Below are positions 34,026 to 42,506 of a stretch of 64,000 nt of DNA, piece by piece. Origin of the DNA: Methylobacterium radiodurans (GTDB lineage: Bacteria; Pseudomonadota; Alphaproteobacteria; Rhizobiales; Beijerinckiaceae). The DNA lies in contig NZ_CP029551.1 in the NCBI RefSeq assembly GCF_003173735.1, positions 5,037,001-5,101,000 on the forward strand. Reading direction: 5' to 3'. Within the stretch, counting starts at the first letter, position 1. Each line of letters starts with the position of its first letter. Under the pieces are notes generated by a model. The model was not told the DNA's origin and searched no databases. It saw nothing but the letters and a program-made list of their open reading frames with translations. A program made the translations under genes and the position numbers.

Positions 34026-34845
34026 GGGCGGCCTCCTGCGCTTGGCTGGCCGTCCGGCGGGCGGCGCTGCCCTGGCCGAGATAGGCCTCAATCACCGCCG
34101 GATCGCTGCGGATCCGGTCCGGGGGCCCTTCCGCGATCAGCCGTCCGTAGTTCAGCACGACGATGCGGTCGGAGACCTCCATCACCATCGGCATGTCGTG
34201 CTCGACGAGAAGGATGGTGACGCCGCGCTCGCGGATCTGGTGGATCAGGCGCACGAAGACGCGGGTCTCCGAGGCGTTCATCCCCGAGACGGGCTCGTCG
34301 AGCAGCAGCATGGCGGGCTCGGTGGCGAGCGCCAGCGCGACACCGACGAGGCGCTGCTCGCCGTAAGCCAGGCTGCCGGCCTTCTCCTGGGCTCGGCCCC
34401 CGAGGCCGACCCAGTCGATGAGGGCCGCGGCGCGCTCCCGCAGGGCGCGCTCACTCGCGCCCGCGCGGCCAAGCAGCGCGTCGAGGAGCGGTGCCCTGCC
34501 GATGCCGGGTGCTCCGGCCGCGCCCTGCCGGTGCAGGCCGATCATCACGTTGTCGAACACCGTGTCGTCCGGGAAGACGCTGGTGCGCTGGAACGTGCGG
34601 GCGAGGCCGAGCCGGGTGATCTCGTGCGGCTGCAGCCCCCGCAAGGCGGTTCCCCGGAAGCGGACCTCGCCCTGGCTCGGGCGAAGGAAGCCCGTCATCA
34701 CGTTGAAGGCGGTGGTCTTGCCGGCCCCGTTCGGGCCGATCAAGCTGACGATCTCGCCTTCCTGAACGTCGAAATGCAGGTCGGCTATGGCGACGAGGCC
34801 GCCGAAGCGCACGCCGACATGCTCGACCGAGAGGATCGCACTCAT
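34018..34845 (-). CDS. livG: branched-chain-amino-acid-type ABC ATPase LivG
   Basis: The 275-residue product has Walker A GPNGAGKTTAFNVMTG, the LivG-type R-T-F-Q block LGLARTFQRTSVFPDDTVFDNV, a signature degraded to LAYGEQRLVGVA and Walker B AMLLLDEPVSGMNASE, and ends with a typical C-terminal tail (DPAVIEAYLG). LAYGEQR in place of LSYGxQR is normal for LivG. It overlaps livM by 4 bp. Confidence 0.92.
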
Positions 34846-35879
34846 CGCTGCACCGCCGGGCTGGCCTTGAGGACGGGGACGGCGCGCGCCGGCCGGCGAC
34901 GGGCAAGAACCTTGGCCAGGCCCGGCACGATGCCGCGCGGCATCACGAACAGGATCACGATCAGCACCAGCCCGTAGACGATCCACTGGGCCTCCGGTGC
35001 CATCACCGGCCGAAGCGCCACGGGCAGGAGCCCGAAGATCAGGCCGCCGACGACGGGTCCCATCAGCGTGCCCTTGCCGCCGGCCACCACCATGATGACC
35101 ATGCTGACCGTGGTGGCGAACAGGAACACGTCGGGATCGATGATGCGCAGGTAATGCGCGTAGAGGCTGCCCGCCGCCCCCGCCATCGCGGCCGAGACCA
35201 CCGCCGCGACGGTGAGCGTGCGCGTGGCGTTGATGCCGACCGAGAGCGCGAGGGACTCGTTCTCCTTCAGGCCCCGCATGGCGCGGCCGAAGCGCGAGCC
35301 GACGAGGCGCGCGATGACGAGGTAGCAGAGCGTCCCCACCGCGAGGACGAGGTAGTAGTTCTGCAGCTTCGTGCGCAGCGTCCAGGTGCCGAGACCGGGC
35401 AGACCCAGCGTCATCGCCGGGATGTTGGTGAGCGCGAGCGGCCCCTGTGTCAGCTCCACCCAGTTGAGGGCGACGAGCCGTACCACCTCGGCGAACGAGA
35501 TGGTGACGATCACGAAGTAGGCCCCGCGCACCCGGAAGGAGAGACGGCCGATCAGGTAGCCGCACAGCCCAGCCGCCGCCACCGCCAGGAGGAAGCCGAC
35601 GGCCGCCGGCCAGGGCTCGTGCACCACGCGGTAGCCGAAGCCGATCTCCACGTCGAAGCCGAGGCTCGTCAGCGCGCTGACATAGGCGCCGATGCCGAAG
35701 AAGGCGATGTGGCCGAGGCTGAGCTGCCCGGTGAAGCCGAGCAGCAGGTTCAGGCTCATCGCGCCGATGGTCAGGATGCCGGTGATGATCAGCGCGTTGA
35801 GCAGGTAGGGGTTGGAGCCCAGCGCCAGCGGCAGGGCGACGAGGGCGGTCAGGAGCGCGAGGGGGAGGAGCCGGCTCAT
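34842..35879 (-). CDS. livM: branched-chain-amino-acid-type ABC permease LivM
   Basis: The 345-residue hydrophobic product has the LivM pattern: an N-terminal helix, LNLLLGFTGQLSLGHIAFFGIGAY, VRGAYFVIVTISFAEVVRLV, SRFGRAMRGLKENESLALSVGIN (the coupling-helix EAA-like loop) and AGGKGTLMGPVVGG. About eight to ten helices are predicted. It starts with MSRLLPLALLTAL at 35879 and overlaps livH by 4 bp. Confidence 0.92.
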   Translation of the reverse strand: MSRLLPLALLTALVALPLALGSNPYLLNALIITGILTIGAMSLNLLLGFTGQLSLGHIAFFGIGAYVSALTSLGFDVEIGFGYRVVHEPWPAAVGFLLAVAAAGLCGYLIGRLSFRVRGAYFVIVTISFAEVVRLVALNWVELTQGPLALTNIPAMTLGLPGLGTWTLRTKLQNYYLVLAVGTLCYLVIARLVGSRFGRAMRGLKENESLALSVGINATRTLTVAAVVSAAMAGAAGSLYAHYLRIIDPDVFLFATTVSMVIMVVAGGKGTLMGPVVGGLIFGLLPVALRPVMAPEAQWIVYGLVLIVILFVMPRGIVPGLAKVLARRRPARAVPVLKASPAVQR

Positions 35880-36748
35880 CCGATGCGCTCCGCCTTCGCG
35901 AACAGGCCGGTCGGCTTGTAGAGGAGCACCGCGATGATGATCAGGAAGCCCATCGCGTCCCGGTAGCCGGAGGAGACGTAGCCGGCGCCGAGTTCCTCGG
36001 CGAGCGCCAGGATGAAGCCGCCGATCGCCGCCCCCGTGACGTTGCCGAGGCCGCCCAGGATGACGATGGCGAAGGCTTTCAGCTCGGCGAGCCCGCCCAT
36101 CTGCGGGTGGACGACGTAGACCGGCCCGAGCAGGGCGCCGGCCGCGGCGGCCAGGCCTGAGCCCATCGCGAAGGTCGTCGTGTAGATCACCCGGACGTTG
36201 ACCCCCATCAGCGCCGCCGTGTCGGCGTCCTGGAAGGCGGCGCGCATGGCGAGCCCGAGTTTCGTCCGGTTGATCAGCGCGTAGGTCAACGCGATGAGGC
36301 CGAGCGCGGCGCCCAGCACGAACAGGCGCAGCCATGAGACGGAGGCCGGACCGACCTGCAGCGGCGCCTCGGGGAACGGCGAGGGCACCGCCTTGGCGAC
36401 CCCGCCGAAGATCCAGAGCGTGCCCGACTGAAGGACGATGCCGGCACCGATCATCACCAGCATCGTGGTGTCGATGTCCTGGCCCCGGAACGGGCGCAGC
36501 AGCGCGATCTCGATCCCGGCGCCGAGCAGCAGGCCGCCGAGAATCGCAACCGGCAGCGCCAGGAAGAAGTTGAGCCCCAGTGCCGCGACGGCGAGGTAGG
36601 TGAGGTAGGCCCCAACCGTGTAGAGGGCGCCGTGCGTGAAGTTCACCACGTTCATGATCCCGAAAATCAGGGTCAGCCCGATCCCCAGGAGGGCGTAGGT
36701 GCCGCCGAGGATCAGCGTGTTGACGAGGTGCTGGATCAATTGGTCCAT
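35876..36748 (-). CDS. livH: branched-chain-amino-acid-type ABC permease LivH
   Basis: The 290-residue product opens MDQLIQHLVNTLILGGTYALLGIGLTLIFG and contains NFTHGALYTVGAYLTYLAV, RTKLGLAMRAAFQDADTAALMGVNV (coupling loop) and ILGGLGNVTGAAIGGFILALAEELG. It is the partner of LivM. It is the first permease gene after the binding-protein gene, from which it is separated by 69 bp containing a strong hairpin. Confidence 0.92.
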   Translation of the reverse strand: MDQLIQHLVNTLILGGTYALLGIGLTLIFGIMNVVNFTHGALYTVGAYLTYLAVAALGLNFFLALPVAILGGLLLGAGIEIALLRPFRGQDIDTTMLVMIGAGIVLQSGTLWIFGGVAKAVPSPFPEAPLQVGPASVSWLRLFVLGAALGLIALTYALINRTKLGLAMRAAFQDADTAALMGVNVRVIYTTTFAMGSGLAAAAGALLGPVYVVHPQMGGLAELKAFAIVILGGLGNVTGAAIGGFILALAEELGAGYVSSGYRDAMGFLIIIAVLLYKPTGLFAKAERIG

Positions 36749-36787
36749 GGGCGGCCCTCCCGATGGCGTGCGTGCGATGGGCGTGGC

Positions 36788-36809
36788 GGGCCGGCCCGGG
36801 GGCCGGCCC
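36788..36809 (-). promoter_or_regulatory. GC hairpin between binding-protein gene and livH
   Basis: GGCCGGCCC repeats around a short G-run give a 9-bp self-complementary stem. It lies 8 bp after the binding-protein stop and before livH. Such structures commonly protect the upstream message or reduce readthrough, giving more binding protein than permease. Confidence 0.45.
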
Positions 36810-36817
36810 GGGCGGCG

Positions 36818-37966
36818 TCAGAGCGTCGGCACGACTACGCGGCCGTCCTTGATCTCGATGAGGTAGACCTGCGGCTTGCTCTGGCCGCTCTCCTTGCCGG
36901 CGGGACCGGACTTGGCGAAGCGGATCGGCCCGTTGAGCCCGACGAAGTCGACCGCCCAGAAGGCCTTGGCGATCGCGGCGGACTCGGTCTTGCCGGCCTT
37001 CTCGATGGCGTGGGCGATCGCTCGGATGCCGTCGTAGCCGCGGAAGCTCTCGGTGACGCCGGCGAACTCGAAGCCGCGCTTCTTCCACTCGGCGATGAAG
37101 GTCTCGGTCGCCTTCGGGTCCGGGGTCTTCTCGGGAATCCAGGGCAGGAACGTGGTGAGGTGCATCGTGCCGTCGGCCGCCGAGCCGGCCTGTGCGATGA
37201 TCTGATCGGGGTTCTGCGAGCCGCCCGTGGTGATGACGCGCTTCTTGAGGCCCAGCGCCGACATCTGCTTGAACAGCAGCACGAGCTGATCGACGGCGCT
37301 CGTGATCATGATCGTGTCGCTGTCGGAGGCCTTCAGCTTCGAGAGCTGGGCGCTCATATCCTGCGCGCCTTGGTCCATGGTCTCGGTGAGGCCGACCTGG
37401 ACGCCCTTCTCCTTGAGCATCTTGCCGAAATCGGTCGCGGCGCCGCGACCGAAATCGTTGTTCAGCACCAGGAAGTCGACCTTCTTCATGCCGAGCTTGG
37501 CCACCATCGGCGCGAAGGTCTCCGCCTCGAGCGAGGAGGGCGGGGAGATGCGGAAGACGTAAGGATTGCCGGAGGTGGTGATCTTGCCCGACGACGAGGT
37601 CTCGACGAGCATCGGCACCTCGTAGTCCACCAGCTTGGGCATCACGGCGAGCGTCAGGCTCGATCCCCAGGCCCCCATCATCACAGGGGTCTTGTCGCTG
37701 GTGATGAGCTTCTCGGCGACCGCCGCGGCCTCGGTCGGGTTGCTCTTGTTGTCCTCGATGACGAGTTCGAGCTTCTTGCCCAGCACCCCGCCCCGCGCGT
37801 TGATCTCGTCGGCGGCGATCTTCGCGCCGTTGACCACGTAGGTTCCTGAGGCCGCGAACGGCCCGGTCAGCGGCTCGTTGACGCCGATGCGGATCGTGTC
37901 GCCCCGCGCGCCGGTGACGGTCAGCGCCAGCAGGATCGCGGTGGTGAGGGTGAACCGGCTCGGCAT
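36818..37966 (-). CDS. ABC transporter substrate-binding protein (LivK-like, Peripla_BP_6)
   Basis: The 382-residue product starts with a signal peptide (FTLTTAILLALTVTGARG) and continues with IRIGVNEPLTGPFAASGTYVVNGAKIAADEIN, the type I periplasmic binding fold of the leucine/amide/urea group. Further blocks are KLELVIEDNKSNPTEAAAVAEKLI and VDFLVLNNDFGRGAA. Binding proteins of this class recognise amino acids, amides, aromatic acids and nucleobases, so the ligand cannot be read off. The enzymes next door suggest a heterocycle or cyclic amide. Confidence 0.92.
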   Translation of the reverse strand: MPSRFTLTTAILLALTVTGARGDTIRIGVNEPLTGPFAASGTYVVNGAKIAADEINARGGVLGKKLELVIEDNKSNPTEAAAVAEKLITSDKTPVMMGAWGSSLTLAVMPKLVDYEVPMLVETSSSGKITTSGNPYVFRISPPSSLEAETFAPMVAKLGMKKVDFLVLNNDFGRGAATDFGKMLKEKGVQVGLTETMDQGAQDMSAQLSKLKASDSDTIMITSAVDQLVLLFKQMSALGLKKRVITTGGSQNPDQIIAQAGSAADGTMHLTTFLPWIPEKTPDPKATETFIAEWKKRGFEFAGVTESFRGYDGIRAIAHAIEKAGKTESAAIAKAFWAVDFVGLNGPIRFAKSGPAGKESGQSKPQVYLIEIKDGRVVVPTL

Positions 37967-38008
37967 TCTGGGGTCTCCGGGGGCTTGAGCTTGAGGCTCG
38001 GGACGAGA

Positions 38009-39250
38009 TCAGGCGCGTCCGCGCCACGCCGCGAGGCGGGAGCGGACGAGGTCGAGGAGGAGGCGCAGCGGGTTGAGGTCGGCGGGCGCCGGGGCGGCGA
38101 CGCCCGAGAGGCGGGCGTCGAGGTTGCGGGCGAAATCCGCGCTGATCCGGCCGGCGAGGTCCCGCACGAGGCCGGGACGCCCGAACTGTGCGAGCGGCCC
38201 GGTCAGGGTGTAGCCGACTTCCAGGTCGAGCCGCGCCGTACCGGGGGCCGGGCCAGGGCCAACCCGGTAGCGGATCTCGCCCTCGGTCGCCGAGCGCCCG
38301 CCCGCATCCGCGCCGGCGCCGCGGACACGGCCGCTCAGCGCCGCCGCGTCCTGCTCGATCCGGGCGCGGCCGCGGAAGGTCGCAGCGATTGGGCCGATCC
38401 GCACCTGCAGTCCGCCCTCCACCATGTCGGGCGCGGGCCGCGCCGTCAGGACGGCACCGGGCAGGCAGGCCGCGACGGCCTCGATATCGGCGAGGAGCGC
38501 GAAGACCGCTTCGGGCGGATGGGCGAGGTCGAGGGCCTGGGTGAAGCTCTGGGCCGGTGCGAAAGCCTCGGCGAGGTCCTGGGCCTGGGTGAAGCTCCGG
38601 GCCGGCGCGAGCGCCGCGGCCGTCCGTGCCGGCGGCGCGAGCGCGGCAACCGCCTCGCCGTTCCGGGCCCCGACCGGGCCGAGCCCGCGCTCGTTGCCCG
38701 CAGAGGGGCCGATGCCCCGGGCGCGGCGGTCGGCGATCACGCTCATCACCGCCCGCACGATGCCCGCATAGCCGGTGCAGCGGCAGAGATTGCCCGACAG
38801 CCCGACGCGGATCCGGCGTTCGTCGGCCTCGGGCAGCCTCAGCACGAGGTCGCGCGCGGCCACCAGCATGCCGGGCGTGCAGTATCCGCACTGGAGCGCG
38901 TGCTCGCGGTTGAAGGCCGCGCGCAGCTCCGTCGCGACGGCGTCGTCGTCCAGGCCCTCGATTGTCGTGACGGCGGCACCCGCGCAGGCGCCGGCGAAGG
39001 TGAGGCAGGCGCGCGCCGGCTCGCCGTCGAGCAGAAGCGTGCAGGCGCCGCAGACGCCGTGCTCGCAGCCGAGATGCGTGCCGGTGAGGTCGAGCCCGTC
39101 CCGCAGAACGTCGCCGAGATGGCTGCGCGGCTCGGCCTCGATCCGCCGGTCCACACCGTTCACCGTCAGCGCGAGGACCATGCGGCCGGGGGGCGCCATG
39201 CGGCCGGGGGGCGCCATGCGGCCGGGGGGCGCGGCGAGGGCGGCGCTCAT
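38009..39250 (-). CDS. [2Fe-2S] molybdenum-hydroxylase subunit fused to a CoxG-like (SRPBCC) domain
   Basis: Residues 24-175 form a CoxS-type subunit: HLGCEHGVCGACTLLLDG (first cluster), ALQCGYCTPGMLVAARDL and GNLCRCTGYAGIVRAV (second cluster), all eight cysteines present. Residues 225-413 match the CoxG/SRPBCC family: PPEAVFALLADIEAVAACLPGA and YTLTGPLAQFGRPGLVRDLAGR. The linker contains two imperfect repeats (ARSFTQAQDL, AQSFTQALDL). The N-terminus has a threefold PPGRMA repeat, so the true start may be the Met at 39181. CoxG normally is a separate membrane-anchoring protein; the fusion would tether the enzyme. It is followed by the FAD and Mo subunit genes with 4-bp overlaps. Confidence 0.88.
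   Translation of the reverse strand: MSAALAAPPGRMAPPGRMAPPGRMVLALTVNGVDRRIEAEPRSHLGDVLRDGLDLTGTHLGCEHGVCGACTLLLDGEPARACLTFAGACAGAAVTTIEGLDDDAVATELRAAFNREHALQCGYCTPGMLVAARDLVLRLPEADERRIRVGLSGNLCRCTGYAGIVRAVMSVIADRRARGIGPSAGNERGLGPVGARNGEAVAALAPPARTAAALAPARSFTQAQDLAEAFAPAQSFTQALDLAHPPEAVFALLADIEAVAACLPGAVLTARPAPDMVEGGLQVRIGPIAATFRGRARIEQDAAALSGRVRGAGADAGGRSATEGEIRYRVGPGPAPGTARLDLEVGYTLTGPLAQFGRPGLVRDLAGRISADFARNLDARLSGVAAPAPADLNPLRLLLDLVRSRLAAWRGRA
39179..39232. repeat. three perfect 18-bp tandem repeats in a coding start
   Basis: CATGCGGCCGGGGGGCGC occurs three times head to tail. It encodes PPGRMA-type repeats at the N-terminus of the fused small subunit. Each unit brings a new in-frame ATG, so copy-number change by slippage would alter the number of possible start codons without a frameshift. 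Confidence 0.85.
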
Positions 39251-40113
39251 GCGGCCTCCGGTACGGACAGGGGGGTCGGGCGTGCCGCCTGCGCCACCGC
39301 GCGGGCCAGCACCGTGACGTGGACGTGGCGCGCGACCCGGTCGGCCATGCCGGCCTCGGCGAGCGCCGCGTCGGCGACGCGCGGCTCGAACCGCGCGGCG
39401 AAGTCGGGGCCGATGCGGCCACCGAACAGCGGGCGGGCATCCGCGAGCAGGACGGGCGGTCCGTCGACGGCACCGATCACCGCGCGGCCGCGGCCCGCCG
39501 CCGGCTCGATCCGCACGGCGCCGATGGCGTGGGCGAACTCGCCGATCTTGGCGCAGTGCTTGACGTAGCCCCAGGCCGCGCCGTCCGGCAGCGCCGGAAC
39601 CCGGACCGCGGCGAGGATCTCGTCGGGCCCGAGCGCAACGTCGAGGGCGCCGGTGATGAAGCGCTCCACGGGGAGGGTTTGGCGGCCGCCGCGGCCGGCG
39701 ATCTCGACCTCGGCGCCGAGCGCGGTCAGCGCGCTCACCCAGTCGGCGGCGGGGTCCGCGTGGACGAGGCTGCCGCCGACGGTGCCGCGGTTGCGCACCG
39801 GCCGATAGGCGATGGCGGACGCCACCCGCCGCAGGGCGCCGCCGGTGTTGTCGGGCACGCGCCCGTCCTCGATGTCGGCATGGGTCACGCAGGCGCCGAG
39901 CACGAGGGTGCCGCCTTCCATGCGGGCTTGGCGGAGTTCGGCGATCCCGGTGATGTCGATGACGAGGTCCGGCTCGACGAGGCGCAGGTTCAGCATCGGC
40001 CCGAGCGACTGGCCGCCCGCGATCAGCTTCACGGAGCCCGTGGCTTGCCTAAGACGATCGAGGAGCGCGGGCAGGCTCGCCGGGCGCTCCCAGGCGAAGG
40101 CGGCGGGCTTCAT
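39247..40113 (-). CDS. molybdenum hydroxylase FAD subunit (CoxM-like)
   Basis: The 288-residue product is a vanillyl-alcohol-oxidase-type FAD protein: KLIAGGQSLGPMLNLRLVEPDLVIDI (AGGQSL motif), RNRGTVGGSLVHADPAADW (the second FAD motif, TxGG) and the C-terminal CO-dehydrogenase flavoprotein domain. It takes electrons from the FeS subunit. Starts and stops overlap both neighbours by 4 bp, showing strict cotranslation. Confidence 0.92.
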   Translation of the reverse strand: MKPAAFAWERPASLPALLDRLRQATGSVKLIAGGQSLGPMLNLRLVEPDLVIDITGIAELRQARMEGGTLVLGACVTHADIEDGRVPDNTGGALRRVASAIAYRPVRNRGTVGGSLVHADPAADWVSALTALGAEVEIAGRGGRQTLPVERFITGALDVALGPDEILAAVRVPALPDGAAWGYVKHCAKIGEFAHAIGAVRIEPAAGRGRAVIGAVDGPPVLLADARPLFGGRIGPDFAARFEPRVADAALAEAGMADRVARHVHVTVLARAVAQAARPTPLSVPEAA

Positions 40114-42506
40114 GCGGCCTCCCGGGCGCGGGTCTGCGCCGGCTTGGCGGCGAGCACCGCCTCGACGATCCGGTGCGGGGTGACAGGGCTGTGCAGCAGC
40201 TCGACGCCGAGGGGGCTAAGCGCGTCGTTGATCGCGTTGGCCAGCGCCGCGGGCGGCGCGATGGCCCCGCCCTCGCCGATGCCCTTCTGGCCGAAGCGCG
40301 TGTAGGGGGACGGCGTCTCCATGTGGTCGATGCGCGCCATCGGCACCTCGGCGGGGCCCGGCAGCAGGTAATCGGCCAAGGTCGAGGCGAGCGGCTGGCC
40401 GCGGGCGTCGAAGCGCATCTCCTCGAACAGCGCCGTGCCGATGCCCTGCGCGAGGCCGCCGTAGATCTGGCCGTCCACGACGAGCGGGTTCACCAGTGTG
40501 CCGCCGTCCTCGACGATGACGTAGTCGAGGATCTCGACCGCCCCGAGATCGGGATCGACCGCGACGACGACCGCGTGGGCCGCATACGAGAAGGTGCCGG
40601 AATCGCGCTGCGGCTTGTAGCCGGCGGTGACTTCGAGCCCGCCCGGGTCGGTGTCGGGCGCGAGGTCCTGCGGGCGCCGGTACCAGGTGCGGGCGATCGC
40701 ATCGAGCGGCACGTCGCCGTTGGGCCCGACCACGTGGCCGCCCGCGAAGCGGCAATCCTCGGGACGCGCCTGGAGCAGGTGGGCGCCGATCCTGACGGCG
40801 CGGTCGCGCAATTCCTCGCAGGCGGCGGCGACCGCGCCGCCCGCCATCACCATCACGCGCGAGCCCCAGGAGCCCGTCGAGTAGGGCGTCATCGCGGTGT
40901 CGCCGTGGACGAGGCGGGTGCGCGCCACCGGCACGCCCAGGATCTCGTGGGCGACCTGGGCGAGCGTCGTCTCCAGGCCCTGGCCGTGCGAATGCGCGCC
41001 GATCCGCAGTTCCAGCCCGCCGTCCGGGGTCAGCCGCGCGGAGGCCTGCTCGTGGCCCGGCACCATCGGGATGCCCCATCCCGAGTAGACCGAGGTGCCG
41101 TGGGCCGCCTGCTCGCAGTAGACCGACAGGCCGAGGCCGATCCGGCGCCCGTCGGGCTCGCCCGCGCGCTGGCGGGCGCGGACGGCCTCCACGTCGATTG
41201 CCGCGAGCGCGCGGGCCAGCGCCTGCGGGTAGTCGCCGCTGTCGAAGTGCTTCCGCGTGATGTTCTCGAACGGCATCTGCTCGGGCCGCACGAGATTCTT
41301 CTCGCGCACGACCTCCGGCGGGAGTCCCGCCTCGCGCGCGACCGCGTCGAGCACGAGTTCGAGGGCGAAGCAGACGCCGGTGCGGGCCACCCCCCGGTAG
41401 GGCAGGATCGGGCACTTGTTGGTCGCCACCGACCACGTGCGGCAGCGGTAGGCGGGGAAGTCGTAGGGGCCCGGCAGGATGCTGGCGACCTGCGCGGCCT
41501 CCAGGCAGGCCGAGAACGGGTAGGCCGAGTAGGCCCCGGAATCGACGGTCGCCTCGCAGTCGATGCCGCGCAGGCGGCCGTCGCGCTCCGCGTAGGCCGT
41601 GATGCGGTAGTGGTGCTCGCGGCAATTGGCATTGGCGGTGAGGTGCTCGCGCCGGTCCTCCAGCCAGCGCACCGGGTGGCCGCGGCGGAGCGCCAGCCAG
41701 CACAGGGCCACGTCCTCGGCGAGCAGGATCGCCTTGTAGCCGAAGCCGCCGCCGACGTCCGGCGAGACGATGCGGATGCGGCCCTGCTCGATTCCGAGGC
41801 ACTCGGACAGGCCGTTGCGCACGATGTGCGGCATCTGGCTCGCGGTGTGGACCACGAGCTGGTCGAGGCGGTGGTCGAGCTGGACGACGGTGCCGCGGCC
41901 CTCGATCGGCGCCATGCACTGGCGCCCGGTCGAGATCGTGCGGCTGACCTTGATCGGCGCGTCGAGGGCGGCCGCGATGTCGATGTCGACCAGCGTCTCC
42001 AGGAAGACGTTGTCGCCCCAGTGCTCGTGGACGAGGGCGGAGCCGGGCGCGCGCGCCGCCAGCATGTCGTGGACGGCCGGCAGCTCCTCGAGGTCGAGCA
42101 CGATCGCGGCAGCGATGTCCTCGGCCTCGGCGCGGGTGGGGGCCACGCACATCGCCACCAGCTCGCCGACCTGACGGACCTTGCCGGCGGCGAGCACCGG
42201 CTGCTCGGAGACCTTGAAACCCGGCAGCCCCGAGACGGCACGGATCGGCTGCACGCTCTCCAGATCGGCCGCGGTGAAGACGCGGTCGCGATAGGCTTCC
42301 GGAACGTGGATCGCCCGGATGCGGGCGTGGGCCAGCGGGCTGCGCACGAAGGCGACGTCCTGCAGGCCGGGCAGGCGCAGGTCGCCGACATACTGGCCGC
42401 GCCCGCGCATCAGGCGGTCGTCCTCCTTGCGGGGCAGGGGCGCGCCGACGCCCTGGGCGAGGCTGCCCCGGGCGAGGACGCCCCCCGGCGGGACCGTGTC
42501 GCTCAT
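40110..42506 (-). CDS. molybdenum hydroxylase large subunit (xanthine dehydrogenase / CoxL superfamily)
   Basis: The 798-residue product has the two large-subunit domains: GAPLPRKEDDRLMRGRGQYVGDL at the start, DVGGGFGYKAILLAEDVALCW, and in the Mo-cofactor half HSHGQGLETTLAQVAHEILG and GIGEGGAIAPPAAL, which carries the catalytic Glu. The active-site loop reads PYRGVARTG in place of the AYRCSFR of form I CO dehydrogenase, so it is not a CO-oxidising type; it hydroxylates an unknown C-H substrate, likely a heterocycle. The gene order large-FAD-small is reversed with respect to xdhAB. Confidence 0.93.
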   Translation of the reverse strand: MSDTVPPGGVLARGSLAQGVGAPLPRKEDDRLMRGRGQYVGDLRLPGLQDVAFVRSPLAHARIRAIHVPEAYRDRVFTAADLESVQPIRAVSGLPGFKVSEQPVLAAGKVRQVGELVAMCVAPTRAEAEDIAAAIVLDLEELPAVHDMLAARAPGSALVHEHWGDNVFLETLVDIDIAAALDAPIKVSRTISTGRQCMAPIEGRGTVVQLDHRLDQLVVHTASQMPHIVRNGLSECLGIEQGRIRIVSPDVGGGFGYKAILLAEDVALCWLALRRGHPVRWLEDRREHLTANANCREHHYRITAYAERDGRLRGIDCEATVDSGAYSAYPFSACLEAAQVASILPGPYDFPAYRCRTWSVATNKCPILPYRGVARTGVCFALELVLDAVAREAGLPPEVVREKNLVRPEQMPFENITRKHFDSGDYPQALARALAAIDVEAVRARQRAGEPDGRRIGLGLSVYCEQAAHGTSVYSGWGIPMVPGHEQASARLTPDGGLELRIGAHSHGQGLETTLAQVAHEILGVPVARTRLVHGDTAMTPYSTGSWGSRVMVMAGGAVAAACEELRDRAVRIGAHLLQARPEDCRFAGGHVVGPNGDVPLDAIARTWYRRPQDLAPDTDPGGLEVTAGYKPQRDSGTFSYAAHAVVVAVDPDLGAVEILDYVIVEDGGTLVNPLVVDGQIYGGLAQGIGTALFEEMRFDARGQPLASTLADYLLPGPAEVPMARIDHMETPSPYTRFGQKGIGEGGAIAPPAALANAINDALSPLGVELLHSPVTPHRIVEAVLAAKPAQTRAREAA

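Noticed and set aside
34842-39473. Very long open frame (over 1500 codons) on the minus strand
   Set aside because: Only its last 345 codons (livM) are a gene. The rest is the antisense or off-frame reading of GC-rich livH, livK and the oxidoreductase genes, with Arg/Pro/Gly-rich shadow sequence and no domain.
40110-42506. Aerobic CO dehydrogenase (coxL)
   Set aside because: The form I active-site loop AYRCSFR is replaced by PYRGVARTG, so a CO-oxidising enzyme is not supported despite the CoxG-like fusion.
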